NCBI RefSeq assembly: GCF_014805625.2
Contig: NW_023998651.1
Span: 979,742-1,043,741, forward strand
Length of the DNA stretch: 64,000 nt
Reading direction: 5' to 3'
DNA from: Glossina fuscipes
Taxonomy: Eukaryota; Arthropoda; Insecta; Diptera; Glossinidae
In this document: piece by piece, positions 23,440 through 36,300 of the stretch
Numbering within the stretch: position 1 is the stretch's first letter
Layout of the letters: the number at the start of each line of letters is the position of its first letter
The notes under the pieces: generated by a model
The model's database searches: none
What the model saw: the letters and a program-made list of their open reading frames with translations, nothing else
Told to the model about the DNA's origin: nothing
Made by a program: the position numbers and the translations under genes

Positions 23440-24404
23440 GACAAATCTTTTTTTTTTGACATTACGGATAGGGGATGTGACGGTTGGTCAAAATCACCAT
23501 CCCTGAAAGACTTGGTAGGACAACGGACATTATGGATGGGGGATGTACTAGCTGACTGAAGAATATCTTGGTCTTTGTATTGTCCGACGAGTAGCGAAAC
23601 GGGGACACCCCGGCGGCAGCTATGACACTGGCAACGTATCTGGTTCTTTTCTTCCAGCGCCCCGCGATATTAAAAGCGAACAGAAAGTGAAAGTCGAACG
23701 TCGTAAGAAAAGAAAATAAAACGGTAAGCGCGCAACAAAGTCGGGTCACCTCGCTGGTTCCTTTTCCTTGCCCCAGCCATTTCATACTTCCGTCCAGTAA
23801 AGAGGAACCAATAAAGCTAAGAGATCATAACACCATTCCCCCCGAAGGTCCTGATTATTTATTAAAATTTTCTTGCAACGGATCCTGGATTGGCTGAGTC
23901 ATACCCTGCCTAAGGAAACTCGTTACAATACATATATATAATCTTAAATCTCGTGCGTGGCCTTTTTAAAATTCATGCAAGTAGAGAGGGATTAGTTGAA
24001 ACCTTTAGTAAATTTGAATAAAAAATATTTTTTACACTAACCTACACAAAATTAATCTGCCTTGTAAACGGCAAAAACAACGATACCAAGAGGAAGATAA
24101 TATGGAATTAAAATGACATAAAGATCTAACATATTTTACTGTAAATAAAATTGAAACACACTAGTTTTAAAATAGCACTTGCAATTTCAAGAAAAAGGTT
24201 AAATAATTTCCAATGTCCTGGGTTGTGATAATTCCAAATTTTTCTTATTATGCCGATACTGTAAGTTTTAGCTGTCCACATTTGCCTAGAAAGGAACACA
24301 CTTTCGTTCGTTACGCCTTTGCCAAGTATTCAAAGATTTTAACACTTAAAACCGCCGAAATAAGAACGTATTTAAGCTATTTAGTCGAAATAAAAACTAT
24401 TTCT
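23440..24404. other. No gene; possible LTR R/U5 then AT-rich spacer
   Basis: 23440-23830 is relatively GC-rich and contains an ATAGGGGATGTGAC / ATGGGGGATGTACT imperfect direct repeat and an AATAAA near 23810. It fits an LTR transcribed region. 23850-24400 is AT-rich with nothing recognised. Confidence 0.35.
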
Positions 24405-24640
24405 TCATGAGATATGCGGCGATGGATGAAACATGATTTCGGCGGTACACTCCACCGTCAAATTGGCAGTCTGGCGGAACCTGTTAAAAGTGAGCAAGTG
24501 TACGTTGGCAAGGCATGCGGTGCGCATCGTATAATATTCATCGACTATTTTCAAAAAAAGACAAAAAGTCAATATCGAATATATATGTTGATTGAATGTA
24601 GAACTCACGAAACAAAACTTGTTGTTGCTTGAGAATGTGA
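24405..24640 (+). pseudogene. Third mariner relic, irritans (Himar-like) type
   Basis: In one frame 24411-24470 reads the first-Asp region (AAMDET, a TGA stop, then FRRYTPPSNWQS). In the next frame come a GEP-like segment (AEPVKSEQVYVGK) and AHRIIFIDYFQKKTKSQY. The order and the IIFIDY block are typical of the irritans subfamily of mariner transposases. A frameshift near 24470 and the stop make it dead. No terminal repeats are seen. Confidence 0.65.
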
Positions 24641-25365
24641 AAAACATTGAAAAAATCGGTATGTGTATGAAGACCGTCGACTTGCTATCCTTTAAAGAAC
24701 CAAATTTCTACACATTGCCCTTTCTTTCGTTTTAGGAGTTCAAAGTTACCTTTGTAAGTACTTGTAAACTAATGACTTTGGATTTCATGATCTTCACAGC
24801 AGTCGCTGCTTCCCTTTTCAACTACGTGAACTCGCTTCTTCACAAACAGAACTTGTCACAATGCATTACATATCACTTAACGCATAATTGATATTTTGCA
24901 ATAAGTGCAACGGTTAAATCATTTTTTGTCAAAGGTATCGAATATTAATTTCAGAAAGTTTAATAACTAATAATGTGCCGTATTTGTGGTATTCCATTAG
25001 ATACAGAGTTTTTTCGGGTTTGAATTTTCCACGGAATATAAAGAGACGTTGGTACTATATTTAGTCACATTTAGCTGTTTTGCTATTATAAGCTGTGTTT
25101 GCATATTTTTACTTTCGACTATTGTTAAAGTAACTTTGCATACGGGTCGGCTTGTGTTCTGAGTAGTGCATGTTTTGTTTTTCCTCTGCGATTTTTTAAC
25201 TGTTTTCGGTGTTTTTGTGTACTTAGTTCGCGTGTTTTCATGGTTTTTGCAAAAAATGATTATCGCAGATATCATATTTGCTTTTCTTTCCTCTAAATCT
25301 AATAAAAAAAATTCAAAAAAAAAAGAAAAATAAAAATATGATATTGAAAACAATTGTCATCATCT
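24641..25365. other. No gene recognised
   Basis: AT-rich spacer with an A-rich tract around 25300-25340. The 118-codon minus-strand frame at 24997-25353 is low-complexity and judged spurious. Confidence 0.45.
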
Positions 25366-26288
25366 TCAGATCGCTCTGAGAGTTTAACGTCTGCACCTGG
25401 CTTGATGCCTTAATCAGACGGGTTGCCTACAACCATAGGCACTCAATTAAGTTGAGTGATCACCCCCGGGGGAAGAGACAATCCCCTAATAAGGGGGCCT
25501 TTCTTACCCCGAGGTGCGCAGATGGTTCATCGTGTATGGCCATATGAACCGCCACTCTGGTATGTGGTGAGGCCTATCATCACCCCGGATTTATTCTAAT
25601 GGATATGGAATGGTGAAAACCACAGCCGCCACGATACTCCCCGAAAAGCCGTACCCAAGCAGTCAGGGCTCACAAGGATTGAATGATGTACCTTCTAGCG
25701 CACTTTCTTGGTACATCAAATCAACCCCCATGAGCGGGCTCCTGACCCCCGTGGTGCTTAAAATTAGTCTACAAATCCTTTAGCCTTACTTTGCCCTTTG
25801 TTTTACAAATGCAATACGCCACTCTTGCCTTTAGACTTAACCATATAGTCACGGTTAGCCAATTCCGGACTATCTTTCTTCAAGATATATAGTTATCGGG
25901 CGTATAATCTCACATGGCCAGATTTCCATGCTCTCAGCAATTACTATATTCGTAGTTCCTATGCAAGACCAGCTACCATTGAGTCTGGTTAGACTTTCCT
26001 TTATAGTAAAAACTTTTGAGAAGATATATAAATACTATATCTCAGTGAACCCCTAAAACCGTCTATCAGAAAACTCGTCGCCGAGTTATAATAGTCTTTG
26101 CCTTAAACTCTTCTTCGCCGGTCGAACCGGTTCCGGGGATTACCACTTGGAGGTGAGAGTTTCGGCATTTCTATGCTCCCTACAGAGCATAGTTTATCAC
26201 CCCTGTCTTTGTTCTCAGTAATTCCCTAATCTTTTCAAGTGAGTGGTTAATTCATAATTTTCTAAATAACAGACAACAATAGGGCATA

Positions 26289-26590
26289 ATGGCCGAGGGG
26301 CCGCCAGATAAAAACGCAAATAGATTTCATCATTTAGCGGACTTATCCCCCCAGGGAAAAAAATTGAAAATTCGGAATAACCGGTGTTGCAAACCAGTAA
26401 TATCATTCCTATTGACAAAAAATATGTTGTAATTTCTTCAACTGATCCTACCATAAGAATTTCACAAATCAGCCCTTTTGCTATTAAAAAAGCACTAGAT
26501 AGCATTACAACATAAATAGACGCTATATCGATTCTACGCGATGGGAATAGTCCACGCTGGGAGTTCGCGCGCAACCGAAAAACTCATAAA
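26289..26590 (+). pseudogene. I-like ORF1 (gag-like) remnant
   Basis: An ATG at 26289 starts MAEGPPDKNANRFHHLADLS. After a shift near 26390 the reading continues as KYVVISSTDPTIRIS, SPFAIKKALDSI and ISILRDGNS. This matches the arrangement of jockey/I-type ORF1 proteins, where an RRM-like segment precedes zinc knuckles. The knuckles are deleted, as endonuclease sequence begins within 100 bp. The 5' UTR assignment of 25366-26288 is inferred from this start. Confidence 0.55.
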
Positions 26591-26670
26591 ATCGAAATCA
26601 AAATTCTTATAGTGACATTTTCGACGGAAAAGCTGACATGTCAACTTAACCTTAATACCACTCTGCTTCC

Positions 26671-27060
26671 ATGTCATTACAATTAAATAAAGTTTTGAAA
26701 ATTCTAAAATGGAACATTAAGGGGCTTATTAATATTTTTGATGAACTCCGTACACTCATTAGTAATTTTAATCCAACCTTTTTATCGCTTAAAGAGACCC
26801 ATTGTAGAAGCTCTTTTAATCCTATTCCACCCAAATCATATTCTGGACACTTCACTAATCCTGATCAAAATTCATATTCCAAACAAGGAGTAGGTGTTTT
26901 TATAAAATCAAATATACCTCACAAACGTATAAATTTTAGCTCAAACATACAAGCCGTAGCGATACAAATAATGTTAAACATAAAATTTACAGTGCTTTCG
27001 CTCAATATCCCACCTCGCAATCGTTTTTCCAACTAGAATTCTACAATTTATTCTCTGTAC
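26671..27060 (+). pseudogene. I-like endonuclease N-terminal part
   Basis: LKILKWNIKGLINIFDELRTLI and FLSLKETHC give the first Asn and Glu catalytic blocks of an APE-type endonuclease. GVGVFIKSNIPH follows. A frameshift near 27030 leads to an IIFGDFNSW block near 27080 in another frame, after which TGA interrupts. Confidence 0.7.
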
Positions 27061-27599
27061 TTTCCCCCCCATTAATCATCTTCGGCGACTTTAATAGCTG
27101 GAATAATATCTGATGCTTAACAGTGAACTACAGTCGTAATACCGTTTTACAAAATGCCGTCATTTAAAGCAATCTCTTCATATTAAATGATGGAAAACCA
27201 GCGCACTTTTCAACTCACCACACTTCTTCCTTTGGTTTCCTGGTCTATTTCTGATGATCTACATAATAGTGATTACGTTCCCATCATAATCGATCTCAAA
27301 CTTTCAAAGTCCTCTGTTACTCCAGTAAAACAAGCCAAATTCCTTCTAGATAAAGCGGATTGGATCAATTACTCTAAACAGACTTCAAATCTGAACCAAA
27401 TTTCTGCCATCTGCACTCCCAGCTTTACCTGACGCAGATGAGATTTCTAATTACCTTGGGAAAGTGTGGTGCGAATACTTCTATGACAGCAACTTGTCCA
27501 GTGGTTTCATCGAAAATAAAAGGACTCCAATATATCTTTCAAATTGTGTTAACAGTTGTGCCACCTTCCTGGGATATTGTTTATCTACCTTAGAATTTG

Positions 27600-28370
27600 A
27601 AAGTTGTCTCTTCAAATCGAAGGAGAGGACACCTGGTCTATATATCTTGCACGTGGAAACTGGCAGCAGTTGCTCCAATTCCAAAGCCGAAAAATGTCTC
27701 CACCGCATTGGGTTATCGCCCCATCTCTCTTTTATCTTGCATCTCAAAGGTATTGAAAAAGATTATGGCATCTATGTTATCTTGGTTTCTTGAGTTCAAG
27801 AAACTGACAACAAAGCAACAAGTTGGTTTCAAGCGGGGTAGAGGGTGCATCGACGCTCTTTAACATATTGATGATTTTGCAAGCAAAGCAATTTCCAAAC
27901 GAAATCATGTAACAATTCTCTCAATTGATTTCGAAAAAGCATTTGACATAGTTGGTCTTCATGTTATTTTAACTCTCGAAATCATGGAATGTTGGACCCA
28001 AATTCTTCAAATATATCAAATCATTCATGTCGAATCGGGGGCTCAAAGTTAGAATCAACAATCATTGCTCTGATTCCTTTCCGCTAATGAATGGCATTCC
28101 GCAAGGATCTCCTCTTTGTGTCACGCTTTTCCAGAGTGCCTTCAACGAAATTAGCAAAATTCTTTGCCGTGTACCAAGAGTGGAACATTGTCTCTACGCG
28201 GACGATGTATACATTTTAACAAAAGAAAAAGATAGCACGAAGGCAATCAACATCCTCGACGAGAGATCTCCGCATGGGCAAACTCGGCAGAGGCTAAAAT
28301 TTCCATACAAAAATCAAAATAAGTACACATTTGTCGAAAGCAGATATGTGATGCAGGAAATCAACTGATG
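27600..28370 (+). pseudogene. I-like reverse transcriptase, copy 1
   Basis: Successive frames hold YRPISLLSCISKVLKKIM, TKQQVGFKRGRGCIDAL, SIDFEKAFDIVGL, NGIPQGSPLCVTLFQ and HCLYADDVYILTKEK. The catalytic YADD box is intact, in contrast to the CR1-like copies. Frameshifts near 27590 and 27860 and a stop at 27862 split the domain. Confidence 0.75.
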
Positions 28371-28844
28371 CATATAATGATTTACCAGTACAAAGTGTGC
28401 ACACGCTCAATGTTCTACGGCTCACATTTTCCAGCAAATGTCGTTGGAAAACAGACTGGCTTCCTTTAAAAACTTCTATTTTAACCAAGGTGAATTTCAT
28501 ACAGTACATTGCAAGCCCTCAGAGCAAATTGTTATGCTTTTCGGACACCCATAAATAATATTATAATTGAAACTAATCTCCCAACTTAAGAAAATAGTCC
28601 GTATGAGTTAAAAGCTAAAATAATCCCCAAGCTTCTTAATTCATACAAATCTATTCTCGGTGATGATGTGAGAAAGATTATTATTGCGAAGAAAATTCAA
28701 AAGTCACCATATGGAATTTACTATTGTTTGTACGTCGCAAAAGAATTAGACATTCCCTTAAAATATTTTCGCTCTTTTTGTGTTAAACCTCCATGGATTT
28801 TGAAAGACTACTAGAGGAATCTAATAGCTGAAGAAACCCAAGTA

Positions 28845-29618
28845 TTGGAGAGTACTGGTTGGAATCTTTTTTACACAGACGGCTCTAAATCTTCTGGTCG
28901 GCCTCCAGCTTGTGCCGTGGTTGATGCTACAGAACGAGTTCTTCTCAACCACATATTTCACGAACGTACTTCAAAACGTACTTCACAACCGAAGCCAGAG
29001 CTATCCTTCACGCTGCGAACCTTGCCCATAAAAATAAACTCAAAACTGTCATTGTCACCGACAGTTTGTCTGTATTACAAGCTATTCGGAATTCTTCGAC
29101 TTCGAGATGGAGCACCATCAACCCATTAGGGAATATAATTACAACACCCGAGGGAAAAATTAAAATGTTATGGGTACCAAGTCACATCGGTTTATTGGGA
29201 AATGAGCAGGCTGATCGAGCGACAAAGGATGCTGCTTCTGCTCCTCTAATTATGGATGATATCATGGAAAAGTTGGATCTTCAAAGATACATTGGAAAAA
29301 AAGTTAAAGAGAAAATTGCAGAAGAAAATTTAAAATACCATTATCAACACTACTCTTCCATTAACCCTCAATTAACTCCACCGTTATATCCAACTGATGT
29401 TGAGAAAATGAAGATCCAAACATTTTCGAGAATTCGCCTTGGTCATACAATTACAACTCACCAATGGATCTTGAAGAAGTCTTTCTCCCCAATCTGCAAT
29501 CGTGGACAAACTTTCACTATAAAGTATATTCTCTGCGACTGCGTTAACTTTTGCTTGCCTAGAAGTATTGCATCTGGAGCGATTAACCCTTTGCTCATTC
29601 TAAAATCAGATTTAGAAT
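28845..29618 (+). pseudogene. I-like RNase H and C-terminal domain, copy 1
   Basis: WNLFYTDGSKSSGRPPACAV carries the first catalytic Asp, TDSLSVLQAIRNSS the third acid, and GLLGNEQADRATKDAA the last. The Glu-containing helix is spoiled by a frameshift and a small duplication (ERTSKRTSQPKPE) near 28970. After RNase H the peptide runs to a stop at 29618. Confidence 0.75.
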
Positions 29619-29776
29619 AGAATATCAATTCAATATATTACTTTATTAAAACTATTAGGCTCAATATCTAATGTACATTTTTATAAATTAGAGCCTATAT
29701 AGTTTTAGATTTCTTAGTCTAAGAATTTATTTCATTAGTCTAAAATTGTAATAATAATGATAATAATAATAATAAT

Positions 29777-30102
29777 ATTTCACAGATTTTACTGAGTGGA
29801 AGTGTTCAACTTACGGGAAGGAGCGTAAGCCTTCTTACCATTCTTTTTTTATTTTAAATAAGCAATGGATGGCTCAATAGAACATTCTTAATTGCTTTAG
29901 TTCCATCACAATTCCAAATTTCACGTTAAAAAATCTCAGAAGCTCACTTTCCTTAATGCGCCACTATGAAATATCTCAGTATTATATGTGATTAAATCAC
30001 AGCAGCTAGGCACGAGTCCCTGTAATTCCTACTTTTATTAATTTTAAGTTGCGTATTTTTTTTATCAAACCTCTACTTTTGTATCGTTATTACTTATTGC
30101 AG
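29777..30102. other. Spacer upstream of first recognised lgs exon
   Basis: This is AT-rich and ends in a pyrimidine-rich tract and AG (30101-30102) that act as the 3' splice site of the next exon. No coding exon of lgs is seen here. Confidence 0.5.
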
Positions 30103-30384
30103 AAAGCAATAACAGTCAACATACAACTTTAGATGATCATCCAATTATCAAGAAATCTAATAACAATACCAGTCATGAACGAGAATCTTCGTCTAATATT
30201 TCATCAGGGTCTTTGCTCAGAAAGAGCTCAGCCAATATTAACAGTTGCTCAATTCAATATAATGAATCTTCTCCCAATAATAGCGGCAGCGATCATTCAA
30301 ATAGCAGCAGCACACCTCAACCTATTCTTGATAACAATGGAAATGATGACGAAAAAAAGGGTACTATTAAGGAAGAAGATCGTG
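30103..30384 (+). CDS. lgs: lgs exon (first recognised), Ser/Asn-rich N-terminal region
   Basis: The acceptor ATTGCAG ends at 30102 and the donor G/GTAAGT starts at 30385. The exon begins with two bases of a split codon. The peptide includes SGSLLRKSSANINSC, SDHSNSSSTPQ and GTIKEEDRG, aligning with the N-terminal Ser-rich part of fly Lgs. It ends after one base of a codon completed by AA of the next exon (Glu). Confidence 0.85.
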
Positions 30385-33300
30385 GTAAGTGCTTTATTTG
30401 TTCATTACTGTTTTCCTTAGCACATTTGATTAATTTTATAAACTATAAACACAAGTAGTACATATATAATTTAAGTTCCAAAGCGGTCTTATCTGACTTA
30501 CTTTTATTTGTAGCAGTTACTCCAAAATGAGGAACTATATACTGCGCACAAATGTTAAGTACGAAACCACAAAAGTTTATAAGCTTTTCGTTTAGGCCAA
30601 TTTGCTTTTGTATTTTCCTAATTTCATTGTTTTCCTTGTTTTTCTTCTTTGCAACATACCCATTTCTATGTTTTGAAGTGAATATAGGCTATGGTATGCA
30701 TACAAGTGACAAAACGTCATATCAAGAGACTATTAATAGAACACCTGCCCATGCAAATAATGAGAATGAAAGAGCAAGCATGCATATAGCTGCTAAGCAA
30801 AAGCGTTACTACTGTTATTAATGAGAGATACGCCTAAGAATCTCCCAATTTCAGTTTTAAACAAAATGTTGGAACATCTATGTATTTCATCGTCACTGAC
30901 AAAACGCTTTGTATATATAACAACTCTGTATTATAAAAACTTTTATAATACTGTAATGTCAATAGGAAAATTATTTTTTCATTCATTCCAAATTTTAACA
31001 TCTGTAAAGAAAAATTTTTGTCTATTGAATATTAAATATAAATAAATTCTAATCTAAATTTTTTCAACAAGAGTAACGAATAAAGAAAAACCAAAAGTTT
31101 TTTGTACTTACACTTAGCTTGATATCTCGCATACACTCCTGCATCAGGTCTTTCTATTCTTCTGATTTTTACAGCTTGTTATCATATGCTACGATTCAGC
31201 AGCAATTTAATATCCCACAAACGCCTTTTTTTAATTATTTACGAATTCAAAGCTCAAAACAATATTCTAGCGCACTATTTATGGGGTGTAGAGTAGCCCA
31301 AAATACTTGCATATTTGATGATTCTGTTATCCTACTAGTTTGCCTTCCCCTAAAAAATTTACTAAAACGCAATTATAGGTCAGTCAACGAGATGTATACG
31401 AGAGTTATATTATAAGTACATTACTCAGTCTCAAATGTATAAAAATATTACTTTAAATCATTCATTACTAAATTTACAGACCTTTTGCTTATATCTATTT
31501 TTATTGAAATCGGTCAATTAGACGAGTAATTTTTGTGAATTGTCACACCCGGAAGGATATAATTAAAAAGCTGAAATTATTATTTTCGATGTTTTAATGG
31601 ATCTTATCAAATAATAGGAAAAATTCAAACTACAAATAGATGTCTTTTCTACTAAATTTTATTGTTTAATATTAATTATTATAAATATAAATAGTGACTA
31701 GTATATATATATGTTATATATGTTATTTAAATTTGCATATACATTATTCATATTTATATATTATTTATATATATATATAAAACTTTAGAAAATGCCAAAA
31801 ATGACAGCGTCAAAAAGAATTAAATGAATTATATAAATTGTAGCCTACCTATTTAATCTTAAATTACGGACGTATTACTAAATCGATCGAGAACATTTTA
31901 GTACCGCACATGATGGTTGTTTTGGCAAATACTTAGGTGCCAGTTTTCGATGTTTTCGGTTCCGAAAGTTATAAACAAAATTGGAAAAAGTTTTTCGAGT
32001 TTCTCAAGGTTGTTTTTGCTTTTTCTAGACTGTGGGCGTGTACGTGAATAAATCTCATCCATTTTTTATCCACTTATTTCAAAACGATCAGGCAGTGGCC
32101 GAATTTTAACTAACAAGCTTTATTTCCGCGAGTGTGACGATTCACAAATATGCTCGTCGATCGGACGGCTTTCAGTAGAAATAGGTGTACCACATCTGAA
32201 AATTGCAAAGTGAACGTGCCCAAGAAAAAAGTGGATATATATTTGCTGCAGTAAATCATTAAAAACGCATTCATAATAACTGAAGATATCTACTGCCTTA
32301 TGCAGAATATTTGAGGTGGAAATCACAAACCCGTCAATTTGGCAGGTTCCAATATTTATTTATCCATCTTTTTTTACGGATACTTCAAGCATTTGAAATG
32401 AGTATTTGTTAAAGTACCGGAATAAGAAAAATAATAACGAATTTCTAACTACTAACTTCTAATTTTCTTCCTAACAACTATAGCTTTTATTTTTGGGACA
32501 AAACAAAGAAATGAATGATTATTATTCAAATTGGCATTTGCAAAATTTGCAATACTAATAAATAACCTATTATTAAACCAAAATCGATAATATCCTGTTG
32601 AAAAGAAATGCTTAGTCATGTAAACGTATTCAATGCCAAGTTATCCGTATTGAGAAGTTTTTTACGGACTCCTTTTCTACCAGAAGCTTACTTATCTGTT
32701 AAATTCAATTTTTGTGGTGAAGCTTTAGAATTACTATCTTGTTATTTTCATCAATTTTAATTTGCAGAAAAATCTAACGGCTCCATTTCCAGTTCGAGCT
32801 CTATTTCAAGCTCAGGCTCTAATACAAGTTTTTCGTCGTCCTCGTCCTCAACAACTGCTGGAATTAAAAGTATCGCTTCGGCTGAAGAAGAAAAGGGAGT
32901 CGCCATTAAAAAAGAAGAGAACAACATGTCACCAGTCGGTTTTGGTTCTATAGGAAACGTTAATCATAATGCGTCCCTTTTGGAAAATTCTGGAACATCA
33001 CTTTCCTGTAAGTGGCCTCAACAGTGTCTGTTAATAGTGAAAAATTTTTTGTGACTTTGAGACATCTACATTAAATAATATATATTCACATATATATATA
33101 TTCATATATATATTATATGTATGTATATACAATACATCAATCAATAATGCCTGGGATTAAATGTGAAAATAATTGCTTTCTGAAAAATTTGGGTTTATTC
33201 ATCAAGTCAGTCTTCTTCAATAGTAATAAATCACACTTCTCTAAAGTTTTCCTTTTTGCCTTTCCACAAATTTGTCCAAACCCCTAAGATACGCTCCAGC

Positions 33301-36300
33301 TTCTGCGATGACTCCATTATTCGACTCACACCTTTTTCCTCTCTTCCTGGGGCATCCTTTCTCCATGTAGACTTACATAAATACTGCTACGTGTTGCTAC
33401 GTATGAGGGTTGCAGAATACAATTCGTAAAATTTACTACCATTAACTCAAACTTCTTGTTTCGCAGTGAGTAAAATCGGACTCTCGTCCTCAAATTTTCA
33501 TCCAAAACGTAGAGTGTGCTACTCTTTACTATCTTCAGGATGTCAGAGACTTATTCCAGTTTCACTTTTCGATTATCAAGAAAAATTTGTGGAATCTTTA
33601 TTTAAAAACAGGGATCCATTGACAGATTGTTCTCAACGCAAAAAAGATGCCGCAACATTTTTCAAGCCAATACTGAGTTTAAGTGGTATTTCCTCCATAA
33701 AAACAAGTGATGTTTAACCGCAACATACGCATTTTTTCATTGGTTGGAAGATATGCGAGAAGCATTGCTTAATCTGCTATAACTTATAAACAAATGATCA
33801 AGATAATACGAAATTTTGATAGGCGTTGGTTGTCACTTTCTAGAAATAATATTTTTTTAGAGATAATGTGTGTTGATAAGTCGCGGAAATTATTGACTTT
33901 GAAAGATTTTTTTCGGTATCGGACCAGTACGATTTGCGATCTGGTCTGATGCACTTATAAATGATTGTTAAAATGAAAATTTATATCTAAAAAAAATTGG
34001 CATTTTTTACCTAAACATTAACATAATAAAAAAAACGCGGATATGACGAAACAAAACAGATTATAAATTTTCATCGAGTTCTGCAAATTGTATACATTTT
34101 TAATTAACGGAAGGAAGTAGAAATATTATTTTTCAATTTTAAAAACTGTAGAAAACGTGTGGTCGTATTAATTTCAACACTGGAGTTCTGAACCTCATCA
34201 ACAAGAACAATACGTTCGCGTTTTTATAGAAATTAGAGCACGGTAGTTGATAGTCCCAACAACTCCGTCGATGTATATAGGCATGGAATAATGTTAATTT
34301 TCACTACTTTAGAGAAGGCAATATTTTCTTTACAAATGATGCAAAGGACATCAGACTGTAAATAGTCCATTCGCCGAGGCGGTTTTTTATCTAGAAATTG
34401 ACGAAATGATGATATAAGTTTTAAAACTGTTACATTACTAATTTACTTATCAGTATATACGAATATGAAACTAGCAATGCCTTTCAATCCACAAGCTTAT
34501 ACTAAATTGATGAATCGCGAAACGATATTAAATGCAACCTCCTTGGAGCGTAACAGGAAGAATTATAACTTGTATGATTCAAATTATATGCAAATTAATA
34601 ATAGTTTCGCACATTCAAAAAAATGCTCGAACCTCTACAATTTGCTACAAATTCTGCAAAAAAATTTTTAGCATGTTCACATTTACGTTGCTTTTAATAA
34701 CTTGCAGTTTTCATTTAATTTGGAATGTGCTCATTTTAGCTCAAATAAATGAATCTGCTGCAAATAATAGTATTTCTGACAAAATGATAAATTTATCGAA
34801 CGCGGGTTGTGGTGATGATAACGATTGCTCTGCCAATAATGCAAATGCAGGTGGACTTGAAATTTTACCAATTTCAAATGCGAACTCACATTCGTTAGTT
34901 ACCAAAGCTAATGATTATTGTTCCGAATCAGTTGTGATAAACAATGCACCAACAACGCCAATGTCGCATAACTCTATTCACACCTATAACGCAAATACGA
35001 ATACTAGTGGCAGCAGTATGATGGGTGGCAGTTGCCTTGACTACATGCAGCAGCAAAATCATATATTCGTTTTCTCGACGCAGTTGGCTAATAAAGGTGC
35101 TGAAGCAGTTCTTACCGGACTGTGTCCTACTATAATTGCATATCATTGCACACAGCCAGCTACAAAGAGTTTCCTGGAAGATTTCTTTCTTAAGAATTCG
35201 ATGAAAATGACAAAACTTCAGCGACAAAATACTTTGAATATATGTAATATGTCAAGTGGAGGTATAGGTGTCGGAACTCAATCTTGGTTAAATACTATAA
35301 CAAAAATGCCGCACAAATCAGGTATATCTTGTTTAAATTTTTTTTTTATTTTAATGTTTAAAAACTATATACATTTAGAAATGAATGCCCTTACTGGCGA
35401 TGAAAATGACGTACTATGTTGGGAACAAAATCGAAGTAGTGGAATAGATACATCTACAGAGAACAATGCTATAAAAATTTTGGATAACGTCGATGCTGGT
35501 AGTAAATTGGGTTCATCAGAAGTTGACAACAACGCTATACCGTCTTTGCAAGGGGTAAAAGTTCCAGATGAAAATTTAACACCGCAACAAAGGCAACATC
35601 GGGAAGAGCAACTAGCTAAATTGAAAAAAATGAATCAGTTTTTATTTCCTGAAAATGGTAGTAATGAGTTTCGTGCTGACATGACAGGAAGCCAATTAGG
35701 AAAAGTTTCGGTGGACGCTGCAACAGGAAATTTGTCGGCAAACTCAATGCTGGCATTATCCGGTTCTACTGGTCAATTAGGTAATAAAATAGGTCCCACG
35801 GTTCGTGGCGTGCAATCAAATATGATAACTCATGGAAAAGTCACTAATTGTAATTCGGATGCTATAACCGGTTTGGGTCAAGATGTGCTATTACCATCCG
35901 ACATGATTAATGCTGGTGATGTGCCAATTATAACAGGTTGTAGTGGTCCAAGTAAGGGCCCAAAGAATATGCAAATGAACAATCATTCTAATATGGACAG
36001 CATTCTAAGTTCAATGAATTCAAATATTAACATGATAACCAATATGTCAGGTAGTTCCATACCAGCTAATCCACCAATCAGCATGACAACTGGTAATATG
36101 ATAAAAAAAAATTCGGTACCAATTATTACAGGTAGCTCTGCATCTAACATTGTTAATAATTCTATGGTGTGTTCGGTGAGTGCCAATGATATTAACGATC
36201 CCAACGGAGGAGGTATGCCCAACAATAGCGATCTATTGACAAGTTTCGGGCAGAATTTTCCATCAGTTAACGACACTAACAAACACATGGCTAACGCTCA

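Larger units (their letters stand above)
25366..29776 (+). mobile_element. I-clade non-LTR retrotransposon, copy 1
   Basis: The order on the plus strand is a GC-richer 5' UTR (about 25366-26288), ORF1 (26289 to about 26590, truncated), endonuclease (26671-27060), reverse transcriptase (about 27600-28370) and RNase H (28845-29618). It ends in a TAA-repeat tail at 29746-29776. The RNase H domain and (TAA)n end are features of the I clade (Drosophila I factor). Internal deletions near 26600 and 27390 and several frameshifts make it inactive. It lies 330 bp upstream of the first lgs exon seen, probably inside an lgs intron. Confidence 0.8.

Noticed and set aside
30552..30821. Open frame starting MLSTKPQ in the first lgs intron, superficially like the start of Drosophila Lgs
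   Set aside because: Only the first four residues agree. It lies downstream of the first recognised exon, and the rest is hydrophobic and unrelated.
33467..33717. Possible extra lgs exon after an acceptor-like CAG
   Set aside because: The frame fits the preceding exon, but the peptide is unlike Lgs composition, ends in a stop with only a weak internal donor (GTATTT at 33686), and direct splicing of 33007 to 34740 keeps the frame and the homology.
34532..34739. N-terminal extension of the 958-codon open frame
   Set aside because: No similarity to Lgs. A good acceptor (TCATTTTAG) ends at 34739, after which homology begins.
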